64,000 bases of DNA, taken from the NCBI GenBank assembly GCA_018340375.1, contig JAFFJZ010000026.1:1-64000 (forward strand). Direction: 5' to 3'. Shown here piece after piece: positions 47,558 through 60,200 of the stretch; the stretch's first letter is position 1; each line of letters opens with the position of its first letter. The position numbers were made by a program, and so were the translations under genes. Source of the DNA: Gonatopus flavifemur (taxonomy: Eukaryota; Arthropoda; Insecta; Hymenoptera; Dryinidae). The notes beneath the pieces were generated by a model. The model did no database searches and was not told the origin of the DNA. It saw nothing but the letters and a program-made list of their open reading frames with translations.

Positions 47558-49713
47558 TAGTCTAGGAGCCCGGGCCGCATTTTGGTGACCAATCTGAGCA
47601 AGGTTCATACTTACGTATGTGTTGTATTTTATCTTGTATATGAGCAAAGTGATCTTCCGCTGGCATTCTTGTGGGGAGGGGGGGGGGGGAGTAACAGAGT
47701 CACCTCCACCTTGAAAACCGGCAAATTCAAATCAATAGTAGCAAAGCTGAAATTTTTTGTGTGATTTATTTATAATTCCTAATGATAAAAAATGACCTTC
47801 CGTTGGGGAAATTCTGGGGGCAAATGCTTCCGCTGCGCATATAAACATCAGAAAAATCATCGAAATGGAATTCATAGTAGCCAAGGTGAAATTTATTCTT
47901 GTTATAGTTAATGACAGGTTTTTTTAAAATAAAAATAAGCTCCAGCTGAGCCTGCATCAGTGGACTAACCTTCAGCTGGACCCATTCTGGGATCAAGTGA
48001 ACCATTTGTTTCCGAGACATTCAATTACAGCTGAAGACTCTTCTGCTTCAAACTAGTCAGCTGATCATTATTTCTATCAACTTCTTGTACATACCTGCCA
48101 GTTCGTGAAATATTGGACATAAGGGTGAAGAATAATTTAGCTTCGAAAGAAGTGATTTTGCCATTAACAACAGTGAACTCCGAATGGTTTTACCACTCAA
48201 AATGTTACAAAATTTGTACTGCGCTACCACCAAAATACAGGAATAAAAAAAGTACCACAGAAAACGGCGATGAATTCATATCAGTACCTGAACCAAAGTA
48301 AGTTTCCGATGATGTTCATACTCAGAATAGATATCTGTCTGTTCATTCTCACCTGTCAGTTTCATCATCGGTCAAGTAATTTTCTCATGGGCATTATTAA
48401 TATGATGATGAACAAGGGAGCGACGAATAAAATGATAAATGAAGTGATAAAACTACTTACAATCCCATCCTACACTGAAATTTGAATGAATTACCATCCA
48501 AAATATCTGTTTTGCCATTCAGTCAAACAAAAATACAATTAATATAATTTTGAAGATACAATTTTGCAAAAAAACCTCAAAATTAATTTCATCTGCGCTG
48601 AAATTTCACGAACTGGCAGGTATGTACAAGAAGTTGATAGAAATAATGATCAGCTGACTAGTTTGAAGAAGAAGAGTCTTCAGCTGAAATTGAATGTCTC
48701 GGAAACAAATGGTTCACTTGATCCCAGAATGGGTCCAGCTGAAGGTTAGTCCACTGATGCAGGCTCAGCTGGAGCTTATTTTTATTTGAAAAAAAACCTG
48801 TCATTAACTATAACAAGAATAAATTTCACCTTGGCTACTATGAATTTCATTTCGATGATTTTTCTGGTGTTTATATGCGCAGCGGAAGCATTTGCCCCCA
48901 GAATTTCCCCAACGGAAGGTCATTTTTTATCATTAGAAATTATAAATAAATCACACACAAAATTTCAGCTTTGCTACTATAAATTTCATTTCGATGATTT
49001 TTCCGGTGTTTATATGCACAGCGGAATCATTTGCCCTCGGAATTTCCCCAGCGGAAGGTCATTTTTTATCATTAGGAATTATAAATAAATCACACACAAA
49101 ATTTCAGCTTTGCTACTATAAATTTCATTTCGATGATTTTTCCGGTGTTCATATGCGCAGCGGAAGCATTTGCCCCTGGAATTGCCTCAGTGGAAGGTCA
49201 TTTTTTATCATTAGGAATTATAAATAAATCACACACAAAATTTCAGCTCTGCTAGTATAAATTTCATTTCGACGAATTTTCTGGTGTTTATATGCGCAGC
49301 GGAAGCATTTGCCCCCGGAATTTCCCCAGCGGAAGTTCATTCTTTATCATTAGAAATTATAAATAAATCACACACAAAATTTCAGCTTTGCTACTATAAA
49401 TTTAATTCCGATGATTTTTCTGGTGTTTACATGCGCAGCGGAAGCATTTGCCCCCGGAGATTTTCCAGCGGAAGGTCATTTTTTATCATGAAATATTATA
49501 AATAAATCACACAAAAAATTTCACCTTTGCTACTATTGATTTGAATTTACCGGTTTTCAAGGTGGAGGTGACTCTGTTACTCCCCCCCCCCCCCCCCACA
49601 AGAATGCCAGCGGAAGGTCTTTTTGCTCATATACACAATACGATCTAACAAATACGTGAATATGAGCTTTGCTCAAATGACCACCCTCAAAATCGCCCGG
49701 GCTCCTAGACTAA
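47558..49713. mobile_element. Fold-back element with asymmetric tandem-repeat arms
   Basis: The outer ends are AGTCTAGGAGCCCGGGC and its complement GCCCGGGCTCCTAGACT. Each arm has a long G or C run (47682-47694 and 49584-49601), then a repeat unit with TTTCATTTCGATGATTTTT. The left arm has one unit (47767-47900). The right arm has five of about 139 bp (near 48845, 48985, 49124, 49262 and 49401). Inner arm segments 48025-48110 and 48600-48700 also pair (CTGCCAGTTCGTGAAAT). The loop (48110-48600) holds exon-like sequence. The architecture matches Foldback/Galileo-type elements. Confidence 0.8.
48101..48301 (+). CDS. Exon-like fragment in the loop of the fold-back element
   Basis: Following CCTGCCAG, the frame reads REILDIRVKNNLASKEVILP, LTTVNSEWFYHSKCYKICTA and LPPKYRNKKSTTENG, and ends PEPK directly at a GTAAGT donor. 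A second open piece (48364-48486, NFLMGIINMMMNKGATNKMI...PSYTEI and stop) follows a CTGTCAG. The two do not join in frame with the obvious sites. This looks like a captured and decaying piece of a gene whose family I do not recognise. Confidence 0.4.
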   Translation, partial: VREILDIRVKNNLASKEVILPLTTVNSEWFYHSKCYKICTALPPKYRNKKSTTENGDEFISVPEPK

Positions 49714-50089
49714 TAGTTCAGTGAGAGTAAACGCGGATAAATCGTATAACTGTAGAGCGCAGGTATGAATATGGAATACACTGTTCACTGTCAAGCACCA
49801 CTAACTTCCTCGACCCTAAGCCGGTTAGAAGGATGATGGCAGGAGACACGTGTATCCCAAGGTTTGAGGATGATTTATTACAGCGTTGCTGATTGGTGAG
49901 TCGAGGTTAACGGTACACAGCATTACGCATTTCAAATCGCTTGAACCCACTGTTGAATAAACAATAACAGTGATGAACATTATTTTATGAACATATTTCT
50001 AAGACAGAATCATTAATTTTCTGACTTCGTATACATTTGTATATATTCACTATTTTGTGTACATCCACTAAACAGCCTCAGACAGTTTG

Positions 50090-50300
50090 AATGCGGGAAT
50101 CCCGACAACGGATTCGTAATCAGCGACCTCAAAAACCCCTGGATACCGAGTTTGAAGGAAATCAGTTGCATTTTAGGATTTTTGTCCGCCATATTGGATC
50201 CGCCATTTTGAATTTTGAAATTTTTACAACAGATTCGTAATCAACGACCCCAAAAATCTCCGAGTACCGAGTTTCAAGCAAATTTGAGAACTCCTTATAG
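50090..50300. repeat. Further copy of the GGATTCGTAATCAGCGACC repeat
   Basis: Two units with ATTCGTAATCA-CGACC-CAAAAA and one ATTGGATCCGCCATTTTG match the subterminal repeats of the Transib-like element. This may be the remains of another copy of that family. Confidence 0.55.
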
Positions 50301-50426
50301 TTTTGTCCTCCTTTTTGGCATTCGGCTCCACTGTGCGACGGTACAATCCAGCAATTAATCTTATCCATGACCAGTGACGTTATTCTATGTCATGGAGCGT
50401 GGCGTGAGTTGCTGTAATTCCTCGTA

Positions 50427-50596
50427 CACGGGGAAAAATAAACAGTAACAGTTACTGTGAATGACAGTAATCGGTTGAAAAACAAATGAAGATATAGTAG
50501 GATAGTAAAGATTATCGCGATCACCGTCATAGGTACTGCATTGAAATTTGTCATTACTGGCCGGACAGTAACTGTTACTGTTTATTCTTCTCCATG
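50427..50596. mobile_element. CACGGGGAAAAA-ended palindrome with CAGTAACAGTTACTG words
   Basis: A 170-bp palindrome starts CACGGGGAAAAATAAACAG and ends TGTTTATTCTTCTCCATG, with TA on both sides (50425-50426 and 50597-50598). The inner word AGTAACAGTTACT differs from those in relatives with the same ends. Confidence 0.75.
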
Positions 50597-50803
50597 TAGT
50601 TTTTGCCATAGTTTGACGTAGAAATATTTCCACAAGGGATGGAACTGGGTCGACAGGCGCCTCTGAGAGGAACAGTTCTCGTAGGTTACTAACAACACTT
50701 TGTAACTACATTCAGTTTGTTTCAACACTCATGTTAACACTTGATTTCTCATAAACTAAACCGAAACACTACAAATTCGTAGAAACAAAGCCCAAAGAGC
50801 TTA

Positions 50804-51003
50804 CACGGAGAAGAATTATGTTGACGTTTGGATAGCTGAAAATCAGCTGCTGTACCATTTTTTAGTTGGAGCAGCAAAAGTTATGGCTATAATAGCTGAA
50901 ATTTAGCTGTCACACCGATTTTGTTCGCTATCCAAATATCAAATCCACGAATTAGCTACCGCAGCGAATTCTTCGCTACCATAGTGAATTATTTTTTCCC
51001 GTG
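50804..51003. mobile_element. CACGGAGAAGAA-ended element with TAGCTG words
   Basis: It starts CACGGAGAAGAATTATG and ends TTATTTTTTCCCGTG. The interior repeats AGCTGAAA and TTAGCT words. The flanks (TA and AT) do not match, so the end may have decayed. Confidence 0.55.
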
Positions 51004-51507
51004 ATTTGTTCGAGCGCTAGCTATAAAGAAAGGATCAAACGTGAAATGACATTAGATTTCCCTTCTCGAGAATGGAGAAGACAGATAGAGGAGTATGATG
51101 ATAACTACAATAGCGTACAAAGGGTAGAACACACTTGAAATAAAAACGCTGTTTAAAATTCGAACAAAACCGAAATATTTCACGTAAATCTCATGTGCAT
51201 ATGATAAGTGCTATTGCTTCGAATGCTTCGTAAAGACTTATCATAAGGCTAGTTGAATTCGCTCAGCTACCTATGTCATTTGCTTACTGTGAAGGTGAAC
51301 TCGAAAAATTCGCGGGAAGTAAATATTGTTCGACCGAGATTCATAACATGGAATAAACACGTTCGCGACGCATTCTCAAACACTCATCCTCCTAAAAACT
51401 CGCCAAACAAATATTTTACTCCTTTTCTGCCACCGAATATGCCTGTGTGATACGGTTCCCTCACTTTGGGATACCTTTCATATACACCCATATATAAATA
51501 CTCGAAA

Positions 51508-51716
51508 AGAGAATGGTAATATTTACAATGCTAATAAAATTCTTCATAATTTTTCTGGTAATAATTACCAGAAACATGGTAAAGAATTCTATTGGAATGG
51601 TAAATATTACAATTCTCTTCTCTCTGTGTACCTGGTGTTTCAGAATTCATCATCCGTCTTCTGTGGCATATTCCGTAGCCAAAATTCGAATGATGAATTC
51701 TGAAACACCCAATATA
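51508..51716. mobile_element. Two adjacent palindromes upstream of the GH18 gene
   Basis: The first (about 51508-51625) pairs GAGAATGGTAATATTTAC with GTAAATATTACAATTCTC around GGTAATAATTACC. The second (about 51633-51712) pairs GTGTTTCAGAATTCATCAT with its complement ATGATGAATTCTGAAACAC. They lie within 60 bp of the first detected GH18 exon and could affect its expression. Confidence 0.6.
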
Positions 51717-51772
51717 TTCTACATAGAATTTACGATGCAAAACACAATTCATTCCGATCACCATTCTTACAG

Positions 51773-53416
51773 GGTATGAAGCACATTCTGGCATTCGTCC
51801 GTTATATGAATACATCACACCTTGTTCCGATCTGATTGTCGGTTGGATCGATATAAATAGTGAAACCGACAGATTACCTCAACTCACAGCTTCAGAATTT
51901 AATCTTTTGAGTGAAGTTGCCAACTTTAGAACTTGGAGAGAAATAAGAGTTTACTTAGGTATTGGATGTACCACCATCCATCCATGTGATTTTCAAAAAT
52001 ATGAGAGGATCGTTAGTAATTTCCATTTCAAATTCACAAAAAAGCGCTATATTGTGATGTCTTTTTCATTATTCTATTCTGTCGATTATAGATAGCGCAC
52101 CATCAATTGCAGGATTATTTTATTCAAGATATAGAGCAATTGATGACGCTTGGATTCGACGGTATCGATCTGTCATGGCCATTCTCTGAATTCAAAGTGC
52201 CCAAGCGAGAAAATGATGCGCAGAATCTTTTTGGCGAGCCTGTCCCCAGCACTTCTCATCAGGCGGATCCAGGTCCTTCATCGTCAGGAGTCCTCTTTCC
52301 ATTTCTATTTTCCTCACAGGAAAACGGGAGGCACGCTTCATTCCAATCACCACCCCATTCCGGAGAAACCATACGCAAACATTTCGCAGATTTCATCTCT
52401 AAATTGTCCCTGGCATTAGCTATCGAACAGAAATTGGTGACTTTGACGGTGCTACCTCGAACCGATATTAGTGAGTTAAGTATAATGTTGAAATTCCTTT
52501 TGTTAGACAGAAAAGTGCTATCTTTTTACCCTTTGTAGTCCGTACGCATTCACAGATTCATGATATCATGATCTCTAACTGTGATCATTTCGTTAGCGAT
52601 GCCGTATGTAAACTTTATTTGTTGAACAATACTGTTTCATTGTTTGATATAATGATGTTTCCCCCCTGCAGATCACTATGACGTTGCAAGAATCTGCGGA
52701 GACGTGGAAGCGATTCATCTACTGACGTTCGACTACAGAACTCCGTACACACACCCTGAATCAGCGGATTATACAGCTCCCTTATTCCCACAATATTATG
52801 CTCCGGGAATCAGTGTTAGCAACACTATAAGGTAAAATACGGATACGGAACGTGAGTGCGAAATAGTGGATCATATATTGTTTTACAAATACCAAATATT
52901 TGGTTTTCAAGATCTTGGGTACGAGAAGGGGCGCCATTCAATAAGATCATAATGGGAATACCTACATATGCGCGTACATGGTGGATAAGCCATACGAATC
53001 CGGATACTAAAGCCCCACCGATAAGAGCATATGGTCCCAGTCATGAAGGCCCAATTACCATGACTGCTGGCCTCCTCTCTTATCCTGAAATATGTCCCAC
53101 GCCTTCACCGTTGACCGATTTTACAACAATACCTCCAGTAATGTACGGGTCATACCGTCATCAAGTTACAAATAACGAGCATTGCGTAGGTCATAGAATT
53201 GGCTTAATGTATCAGGATTGCTTGTTATGGGCTTCTTATGAACATAGCTCGACAATACGACGTAAGATTCAACACATCCATGAGTTGCAGATAAGAGGAG
53301 TTGGCATTTATGAGATATCCATGGATGATCATTACCAAATCTGTATCGATGGTTCTGTTATCTATAACATAGCGTATGCGTTAGGAAATTTGCTGGAATT
53401 AGTGGTAATCCCATGA
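51773..53416 (+). CDS. Chitinase-like GH18 protein, catalytically dead
   Basis: Four exons (51773-52011, 52092-52470, 52672-52831, 52912-53416) join with GT-AG sites in one open frame of about 427 residues. The gene's first exon, with the signal peptide, was not found. GH18 barrel motifs are visible: YEAHSGIRPLYEYITPCSDL (strand 1 region), VYLGIGCTT, GFDGIDLSWPFSEF, IHLLTFDYRTPYT, IIMGIPTYARTWWI and VGIYEISMDDHYQICIDG (last strands). The catalytic motif DGxDxDxE reads DGIDLSWP, so the middle Asp and the proton-donor Glu are gone. It can perhaps bind sugar but not cut chitin. A Ser/Pro-rich insert (GEPVPSTSHQADPGPSSSG) follows the active-site strand, which is unusual. Such non-enzymatic GH18 proteins in insects act as secreted growth factors, lectin-like or venom/salivary proteins. 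Which one applies here is not shown. Confidence 0.85.
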
Positions 53417-53539
53417 TTGTTGTTCTGTTACCACCCATGAGATACCAAAATCTATCTGTCTGGAAGTGATTTCAAAAACTCAACATGTTATTGAAATTCG
53501 TAGCCAATTCAATGAAATCGAAAAATTCATACTGAAAAT

Positions 53540-54720
53540 AGGTGGGGGGGGGGGGGGGCAAATCAACGGAAAGACAAACCAACGAAATCAGTGTTTGAAA
53601 AGAGAGAGTGTGACGTATCTCTCTTCTCCAACCAACTTTTCGTTGATTTGGTTTTTCGTTAATTTGGCCCCCATCCTGAAAATATTCTGTTGAAAAATTA
53701 TGTTATTTTATAAGATTCAACAAGCACTTCACTGTCAACATGGAAGTAGGGTCTTCTGGAATTCAATAAAAACGAACTACGTAATGAGTTTTCTCATTGT
53801 GAATCCCTTCTAGGGCGTTACAGAGGAAGCTTTGTGATCGTGTCTGGGGACTGAAAAGTTTATCGTCTCCAAAATGCAAATCTCTCAGACCAAAATAGGC
53901 AGGGTTTTTTTTCAAACGACTATTCCATCGAATGAATGTAATTTGATAATTGCTACTGATTACTGCAAGGGACTAGTAACTGGGAGCTCGTGAAACGGGT
54001 ATATTTCTATGTTCGTCTGTATTCTGTCTGTCTGTCTGTACGTACGTGCGCATTTACGCACGTATTCTGTGTTTTTCATAACTCCGGTTTCTATTATTCG
54101 ATCATCATGAAATTTTTACCACAGTTAAATGAAATTGCTCCCATATGAATTTCAACCTGAAACTCACAGGAAAACGGGAAGGATGAAGAAAAATGTCATT
54201 GAAAAATTGTGATTTTGTGATCGCGCATATCTACGCTTCTTACGATCCGATTGCAATGAAATTTATACCACGTTCTAGTTATGATTCGACAGTGGTCGCA
54301 TATAAATTTCATCCCAATCGGTTTGAAACTGTAGAAAATTTCTCTTGCGATTTATATTTTTAACAATATTTTAAGAGCATGCCTTCCCTATGTCCGTATC
54401 ATCTGAATGCCATGGAACTTCGAGTATATTCAATTCACAAGATGTTGATTGTACGATACAAATTTGAGGCGAATCGGAATGGAGGAAACAGAAGGTAGGC
54501 GCTAAGCTTCGAAACAAAATTTTAAAATTTCGTAAGTTTCGCTATTATGCGGATAATCTTCCGTTCTTATCATTCGATTTCTATGAAATTTCTACCATGA
54601 TCATATGTGGAGTTGATAGTGATCCCATGTCAGTTTCGTCCTAATTCATTAGAAGGAACGGAATTACCAAAGAAAAGTGTGAGCAAAAATCCAGACTTTT
54701 CCTCTTTAAATCCGAATCAG
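53540..54720. repeat. G-run palindrome and diverged repeats, no gene
   Basis: A small inverted segment with a 16-G run lies at 53545-53665 (AAATCAACG and CGTTGATTTGG words). From 53990 to 54700 three diverged units share TCTTACGATCCGATTGCAATG-like, GAAATTT-TACCA and ATATG-ATTTCATCC phrases. A TCTG/TACG simple repeat lies near 54035. Confidence 0.45.
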
Positions 54721-55974
54721 TAAATATTAAATACAAACCTGAACCTAAATCCTTGGCAATCCGAGGCAAACAAGGCATGTACATAATACAATATGCATAA
54801 TAATGTATACAACGCAAGTTTTGTATAGTATCCGTTACATAGTTACTCAGAATAAATGAATGCGATCAGAAACGAGGAAGTTTGAAGTCTATCAATGGGC
54901 AGGTTCCTTTTTCGCTAATTTTCAGACATTCATCGGTATACGCAGTATACCCAGCACGGAGTGCCTATTGCACCCGCTATCGTACATTCCGACCGTATAT
55001 TCTTAAATATTTGAGTAAACCATTTGGGAGTTGGATAGATTTTCATTTCATTCAATAATGATTGATGATCTGTGGGGTTGTCTATCTCTCGCTCTGTTTG
55101 CCTGTCTGTCTGACCGTCACTCTGCCTGGGATACCCAAATATCCTTATACGTATATCCCTGAACCGGGTGGACGAAATTGGTTGAAATAAGGAACCCTCT
55201 CCAGATTCCTCCTGAGGGACCATTCAATCTTTATTGGGATCGGAGCTTCCCTTCTTTTCTTAGGCGATCTCGGAGAAAATATTCTCTGCTGTATGCATAC
55301 ATATATAAGTCAGTTTCACGTCCGATCCACTAGCAAACCCATATCAGCAAACCTCGATGTAACCTATATGAGAATTGGTTGCTTTTTTGTTGCTAATTTG
55401 TTACTCTAATCCCGATTTTGTTGCTCTTCGCCTTATTGGAGAAATTGAAGGTTTGCTAGCGGAACTGTCCGCCAGCAAACCCTTGTTGTGTTTCGATCCA
55501 GAACTGTATGTAATGGATATGGGAATTTGTTGCTAATTCGTTGCTGATTTATACCTTGATTAGAGTGCGTGGGAAGTTTGATTTTCTAAACAGGAGGAAT
55601 GACGGGATTTTACATGGAGGAGGAAAACCAGGGAAGGATAGAAAGTGCTGATTTTGATACGTGTGGTTCTATCGCCACAAAAGATGTGGGAGGGAAGCGG
55701 GATTGATACTTTTGACAGACAGATTTACTTGTCTGGAAACAAAATGGCGGATCCGATACGGTAGAGATTTTGGTTGAAAATATGAAAGAATCGATGGACG
55801 AGGAGACGAAAGACGACTGGAATTTTCGTAGAGAAATAGTTTACTGTGAACAGGTTGGATTGGACGGGTTCGCAGGTCTTGTATCAGACATTGGATCAAG
55901 TGGAGATTTGGCCGTACATGCTTATGGATCGAGAAATCCGTTCAAAAACTTGAGAAATCATGCAATTCATGATT

Positions 55975-57190
55975 TTGTCGTTGATGAAACTGGGTTCGCT
56001 GTTCGGGGATGAGACTATTCCATTATATTCTTGGGTTTGGCGATACTGCAGACATCCAACAAGTCAGAAATAACGAACAACAAAATATCCCATACATATC
56101 AGCCGAGCAACAAAATCGAAAACTTGAGAAATCATGCAATTCATGATATTGTCGGTAATAAAACTGGGTTCGCTGTTCGGGGATGGGACTATTCCATTAT
56201 ATTCTTGGGTTTGATGATACTTCGGACATCCTGAAACTCAAAAATCACGAGCAACAAAATATCCCATTCCACATCAGCCGAGCGACAAAATCGAGAACTT
56301 GAGAAATCATGCGATCCATAATTTTGTCGGTAATAAAACTGGGTTTGCTGTTCGGGGATGGGACTGATCCATTATATTCTTGGGTTTGATGATACTTCAG
56401 ACAACCTTAAACTCGAAAATCACGAGCAACAAAATATCCCATACATATCAGCCGAACAACAAAATCGAAAACTTGACAAAATCATGCAATCCATGATTAT
56501 GTCGGTAATAAAACTGGGTTCGCTGTTCGGGGATGGGACTATTTCATTATATTCTTGTGTTTGATCATTCTTCAGACATCCCACAAGTCAGAAATGACGA
56601 GAAAAGAAATACCCCATACATATCAGCCGAGCAACAAAATCGAGAACTTGAGAAATCATGCGATCCATAATTTTGTCGGTAATAAAACTGTGTTTGCTCT
56701 TCGGGGATGGGTCTGATCCATTATATTCTTGGGTTTGATGATACTTCAGACAACCTTAAACTCGAAAATCATGAGCAACAAAATATCCCATACATATCAG
56801 CCGAACAACAAAATCGAAAACTTGACAAAATCATGCAATCCATGATTATGTCGGTAATAAAACTGGGTTCGCTGTTCGGGGATGGGACTATTTCATTATA
56901 TTCTTGTGTTTGATTATTCTTCAGACATCCCACAAGTCAGAAATGACGAGAAAAGAAATACCCCATACATATCAGCCGAGCAACAAAATCGAGAACTTGA
57001 GAAATCATGCGATCCATAATTTTGTCGGTAATAAAACTGTGTTTGCTCTTCGGGGATGGGTCTGATCTATTATATTCTTGGGTTTGATGATACTTCAGAC
57101 AACCTTAAACTCGAAAATCATGAGCAACAAAATATCCCATACATATCAGCCGAGCAACAAAATCGAGAACTTGAGAAATCTTGCAATTCA
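55975..57190 (+). repeat. Left-arm tandem array, about 175-bp units, seven copies
   Basis: TTCGGGGATGGGACT recurs at about 56002, 56178, 56352, 56527, 56702, 56876 and 57050. Two consecutive units (from about 56358 and 56707) are nearly identical over 350 bp, showing recent two-unit duplication. The mirror array is at 61810-62925. Confidence 0.85.
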
Positions 57191-57202
57191 TGATTCTACT
57201 CA

Positions 57203-60200
57203 CACTGTTAAAAATGTTTGTGAATTTAATATACGTTCATAGAAAAAAGTACATTAATTTTCAAGGGCGCTATATGAATTGTATTCCATATTTGGATGTT
57301 GGAAAATCAATCACATATTTCATGAATTTCAAACAAAAGTTTTGAAATTCATTACAGTTTGTGAAAATTCATAACTGTAGATATTGAATTTCTGTATTTA
57401 TTTGAATATTGGAAAATCAATCACATATTCCTCAAATTCCAAACAACGTTTTTGATATTCATCACAGTTTATGAAAATTCATAAATGTACATATTGAATT
57501 TTCATAATGTACATGAAATAAATGCGCAATTACACTTTGCGCATCTAATTATCACTTGTTCAATATGTACGATAACTCCAATGGTAAAACATAGTATTGA
57601 AAAAAGGCACACCCCGTAGGAAAAATTTTCCTAAGCTTTTTCCTAGACTTTTTCCTAGACATTTTCTCAGGTATTTTCCTAGACTATTTCTTAGATAAAA
57701 TCTGGGAGTTTTTGCCAAGGACAAAAAATATATAAACACGTGTTCATGGTGTTTTCACTTCTAAAAACCCTCATATATGGTGGTTCTCCCTCCAAAAAAT
57801 GGTGCTGATTCAATATCTAATTGAATATGAAAGAAAAAAAAAATAATAAAATCTCGCAAGATGGAAAAAGTTTTTCTTCTGCAGTTTGAATCGAACGTGG
57901 GCCTTTTCGGTGTCGAAGCCAAAGATTTACCACTGAGCCGTAGACCATGTTCTTATTGAGACATGCAGGAAGAGGGTTTATAATTGGTGTGTGGATCATT
58001 CTTATCGCATTGCTGTAATGAGTGAATTCAAAAAGTAAATATCATTGAAAAGATCATGTATGGAAATTTAAGAAATGCGAAACATTTCCCTTGCATCTTG
58101 AGAATTGCTTGCGTTATTGATGAAAATTACGCTTCAAGAAATACCAACTTATCATTCGAGTGAATATTTTTTCTGTAAGATCTCTTTGAACTGAATCTAT
58201 GAAACAGTCTGAAATTTTCAAGGAAGAATCAGTGAAATTCATCGTAAAATCGAATCACCCCTGGTAAAAATTTCACAAATTTTTTCCTATGACTGATGAG
58301 GCGCTAGAGAGAAAAAACTGAGCACAAAAAACTAGCGAGGTACTGGTCAATTACTGATAAGTTGAATCCAACTAGCGTTGGTTGGTCAAAACTAGTGAGC
58401 TACTTATTAGTATGTAATAAGTTGAACTAATTGATAATGTGGAGTAAAACCATCTCTAATAATTATACAAGTGCTTACTAAAATATATATAAAATGGAGA
58501 AGAATGAATTTTTCAATTCTAAAATGAATAAAATATTGTTCACACTTGATATCGGAAATGTCAGTACCCATACAGCACGTATTGCAAAAAGATTTTTAAA
58601 CAGCTGAACAGGTTTTTTCATTAATTTTTACACATAATTACAGGTGATATAAATGAGAAAGAAGATGTAACAAATCTGTTTGTATTTTAGAATTGAAATA
58701 TAGTTTACGGATATGAGGTTGACTTCTTTGAATTGAAAAATAAAAATTAATTATTTTCGTGAAATGCGTGATCGTTAGTTCTTAATTAATATGTATTAAA
58801 AAAATCTATTATTCAGTGCAACATGAATTATTGAATCAGTCATAGCTGTTGTAATATGTAAAAAATCATAATTTGTTGATGCAGTGAGAATGAGTTTTAT
58901 TCAAATACTTACATCAATATTTCTCAGAAAAAACTCAGAGATCAAATCATTTTTGTAGTAATATGAGTCATGAAGAACTCATTTAATAAAAAGTATTTTA
59001 AGCGAATGTTTAAAATAAATTTCCAAAAACTTGGATTATTCACATAAAGCTCGTTGGATGGTTTTACTCTTGAAGAGTACCGTCAAAGTTGACAGTTGCA
59101 AATTGGAGAAAAAAGTCTTATTTTCTGTCTTGAATTTGTTATTAGAGTAGTGACAAACTTGTAGGCAGAGTTTGAAGGTTGGGTGAAATCCATATTGATC
59201 AGGAAAGTCAAAACCGTATTGCAAAACTTGGAAAATCTGTTAACGTAGCTGACAATACTGGGGTATCGAGTCAGCTTTTCCTTACTACATGGAATCTAGG
59301 CAGGAGAAATGTATCAAAATTCAGTGAATTCAAGTTAGTGTCAAGTAAGAGAGGATAGAAATATTCATTGGATTTTATTGGTTATTATGAAAATGTTGGC
59401 AAATAAGGAAAGGCTATGTAGGACTCACTGTATCATCTTTTATTATTTTTGTTTCAATAATTTTGTATTGTGGACGTTTTTGTATTTTCTTACTAATAAA
59501 TTGAAGAAACAAGTGTATTGAACGTGTTTCACAAATATAATAACATTCATTCGTAGCAGCATGATACAACATTATTGAAACAAAAATATTAAAAGACGAT
59601 ACAGTGAGTCCTACATAGCCTTTCCTTATTTGTTGACATTTTTATAGTAACCAATAAAATCCAATGAATATTTCTGTCTTCTCTCACTCAACACCAACTT
59701 GAATTCACTGAATTTTGATACATTTCTCCTGCCTAGATTTCATGTAGTAAGGAAAAGCTGACTCGATACCCCAGTATTGTCAGCTACGTTAACAGATTTT
59801 CCAAGTTTTGCAATACGGTTTCGACTTTCCTGATCAATATGGATTTCAACCAACCTTCAAACTCTTTCTACAAGTTTATCACCACTCTAATAACAAATTC
59901 AAGACAGAAAATAAGACTTTTTTCTCCAATTTGCAAATGTCAACTTTGACAGTACTCTTCAAGAGTAAAACCATCCAACGAGCTTTATGTGAATAATCCA
60001 AGTTTTTGGAAATTTATTTTAAACTTCCGCTTGAAAAGATTTTAATACATAATAATTAAACAATAATGACCACACATTTCACAAAAATAATTCATTCATT
60101 GTTTTTATCACATAAACTTAACCTCACATCTGTCAACCGAATTGCAGTTTTCACATAAGTTAATAGATTATTATACTCAACCGATGGATTGAATCAGATA

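Noticed and set aside
55770..56012. 80-codon frame VENMKESMDEETKDDWNF as a gene
   Set aside because: It is present in both Foldback arms as mirror copies and runs into the tandem array. There is no independent sign of selection, so it is left as part of the element.
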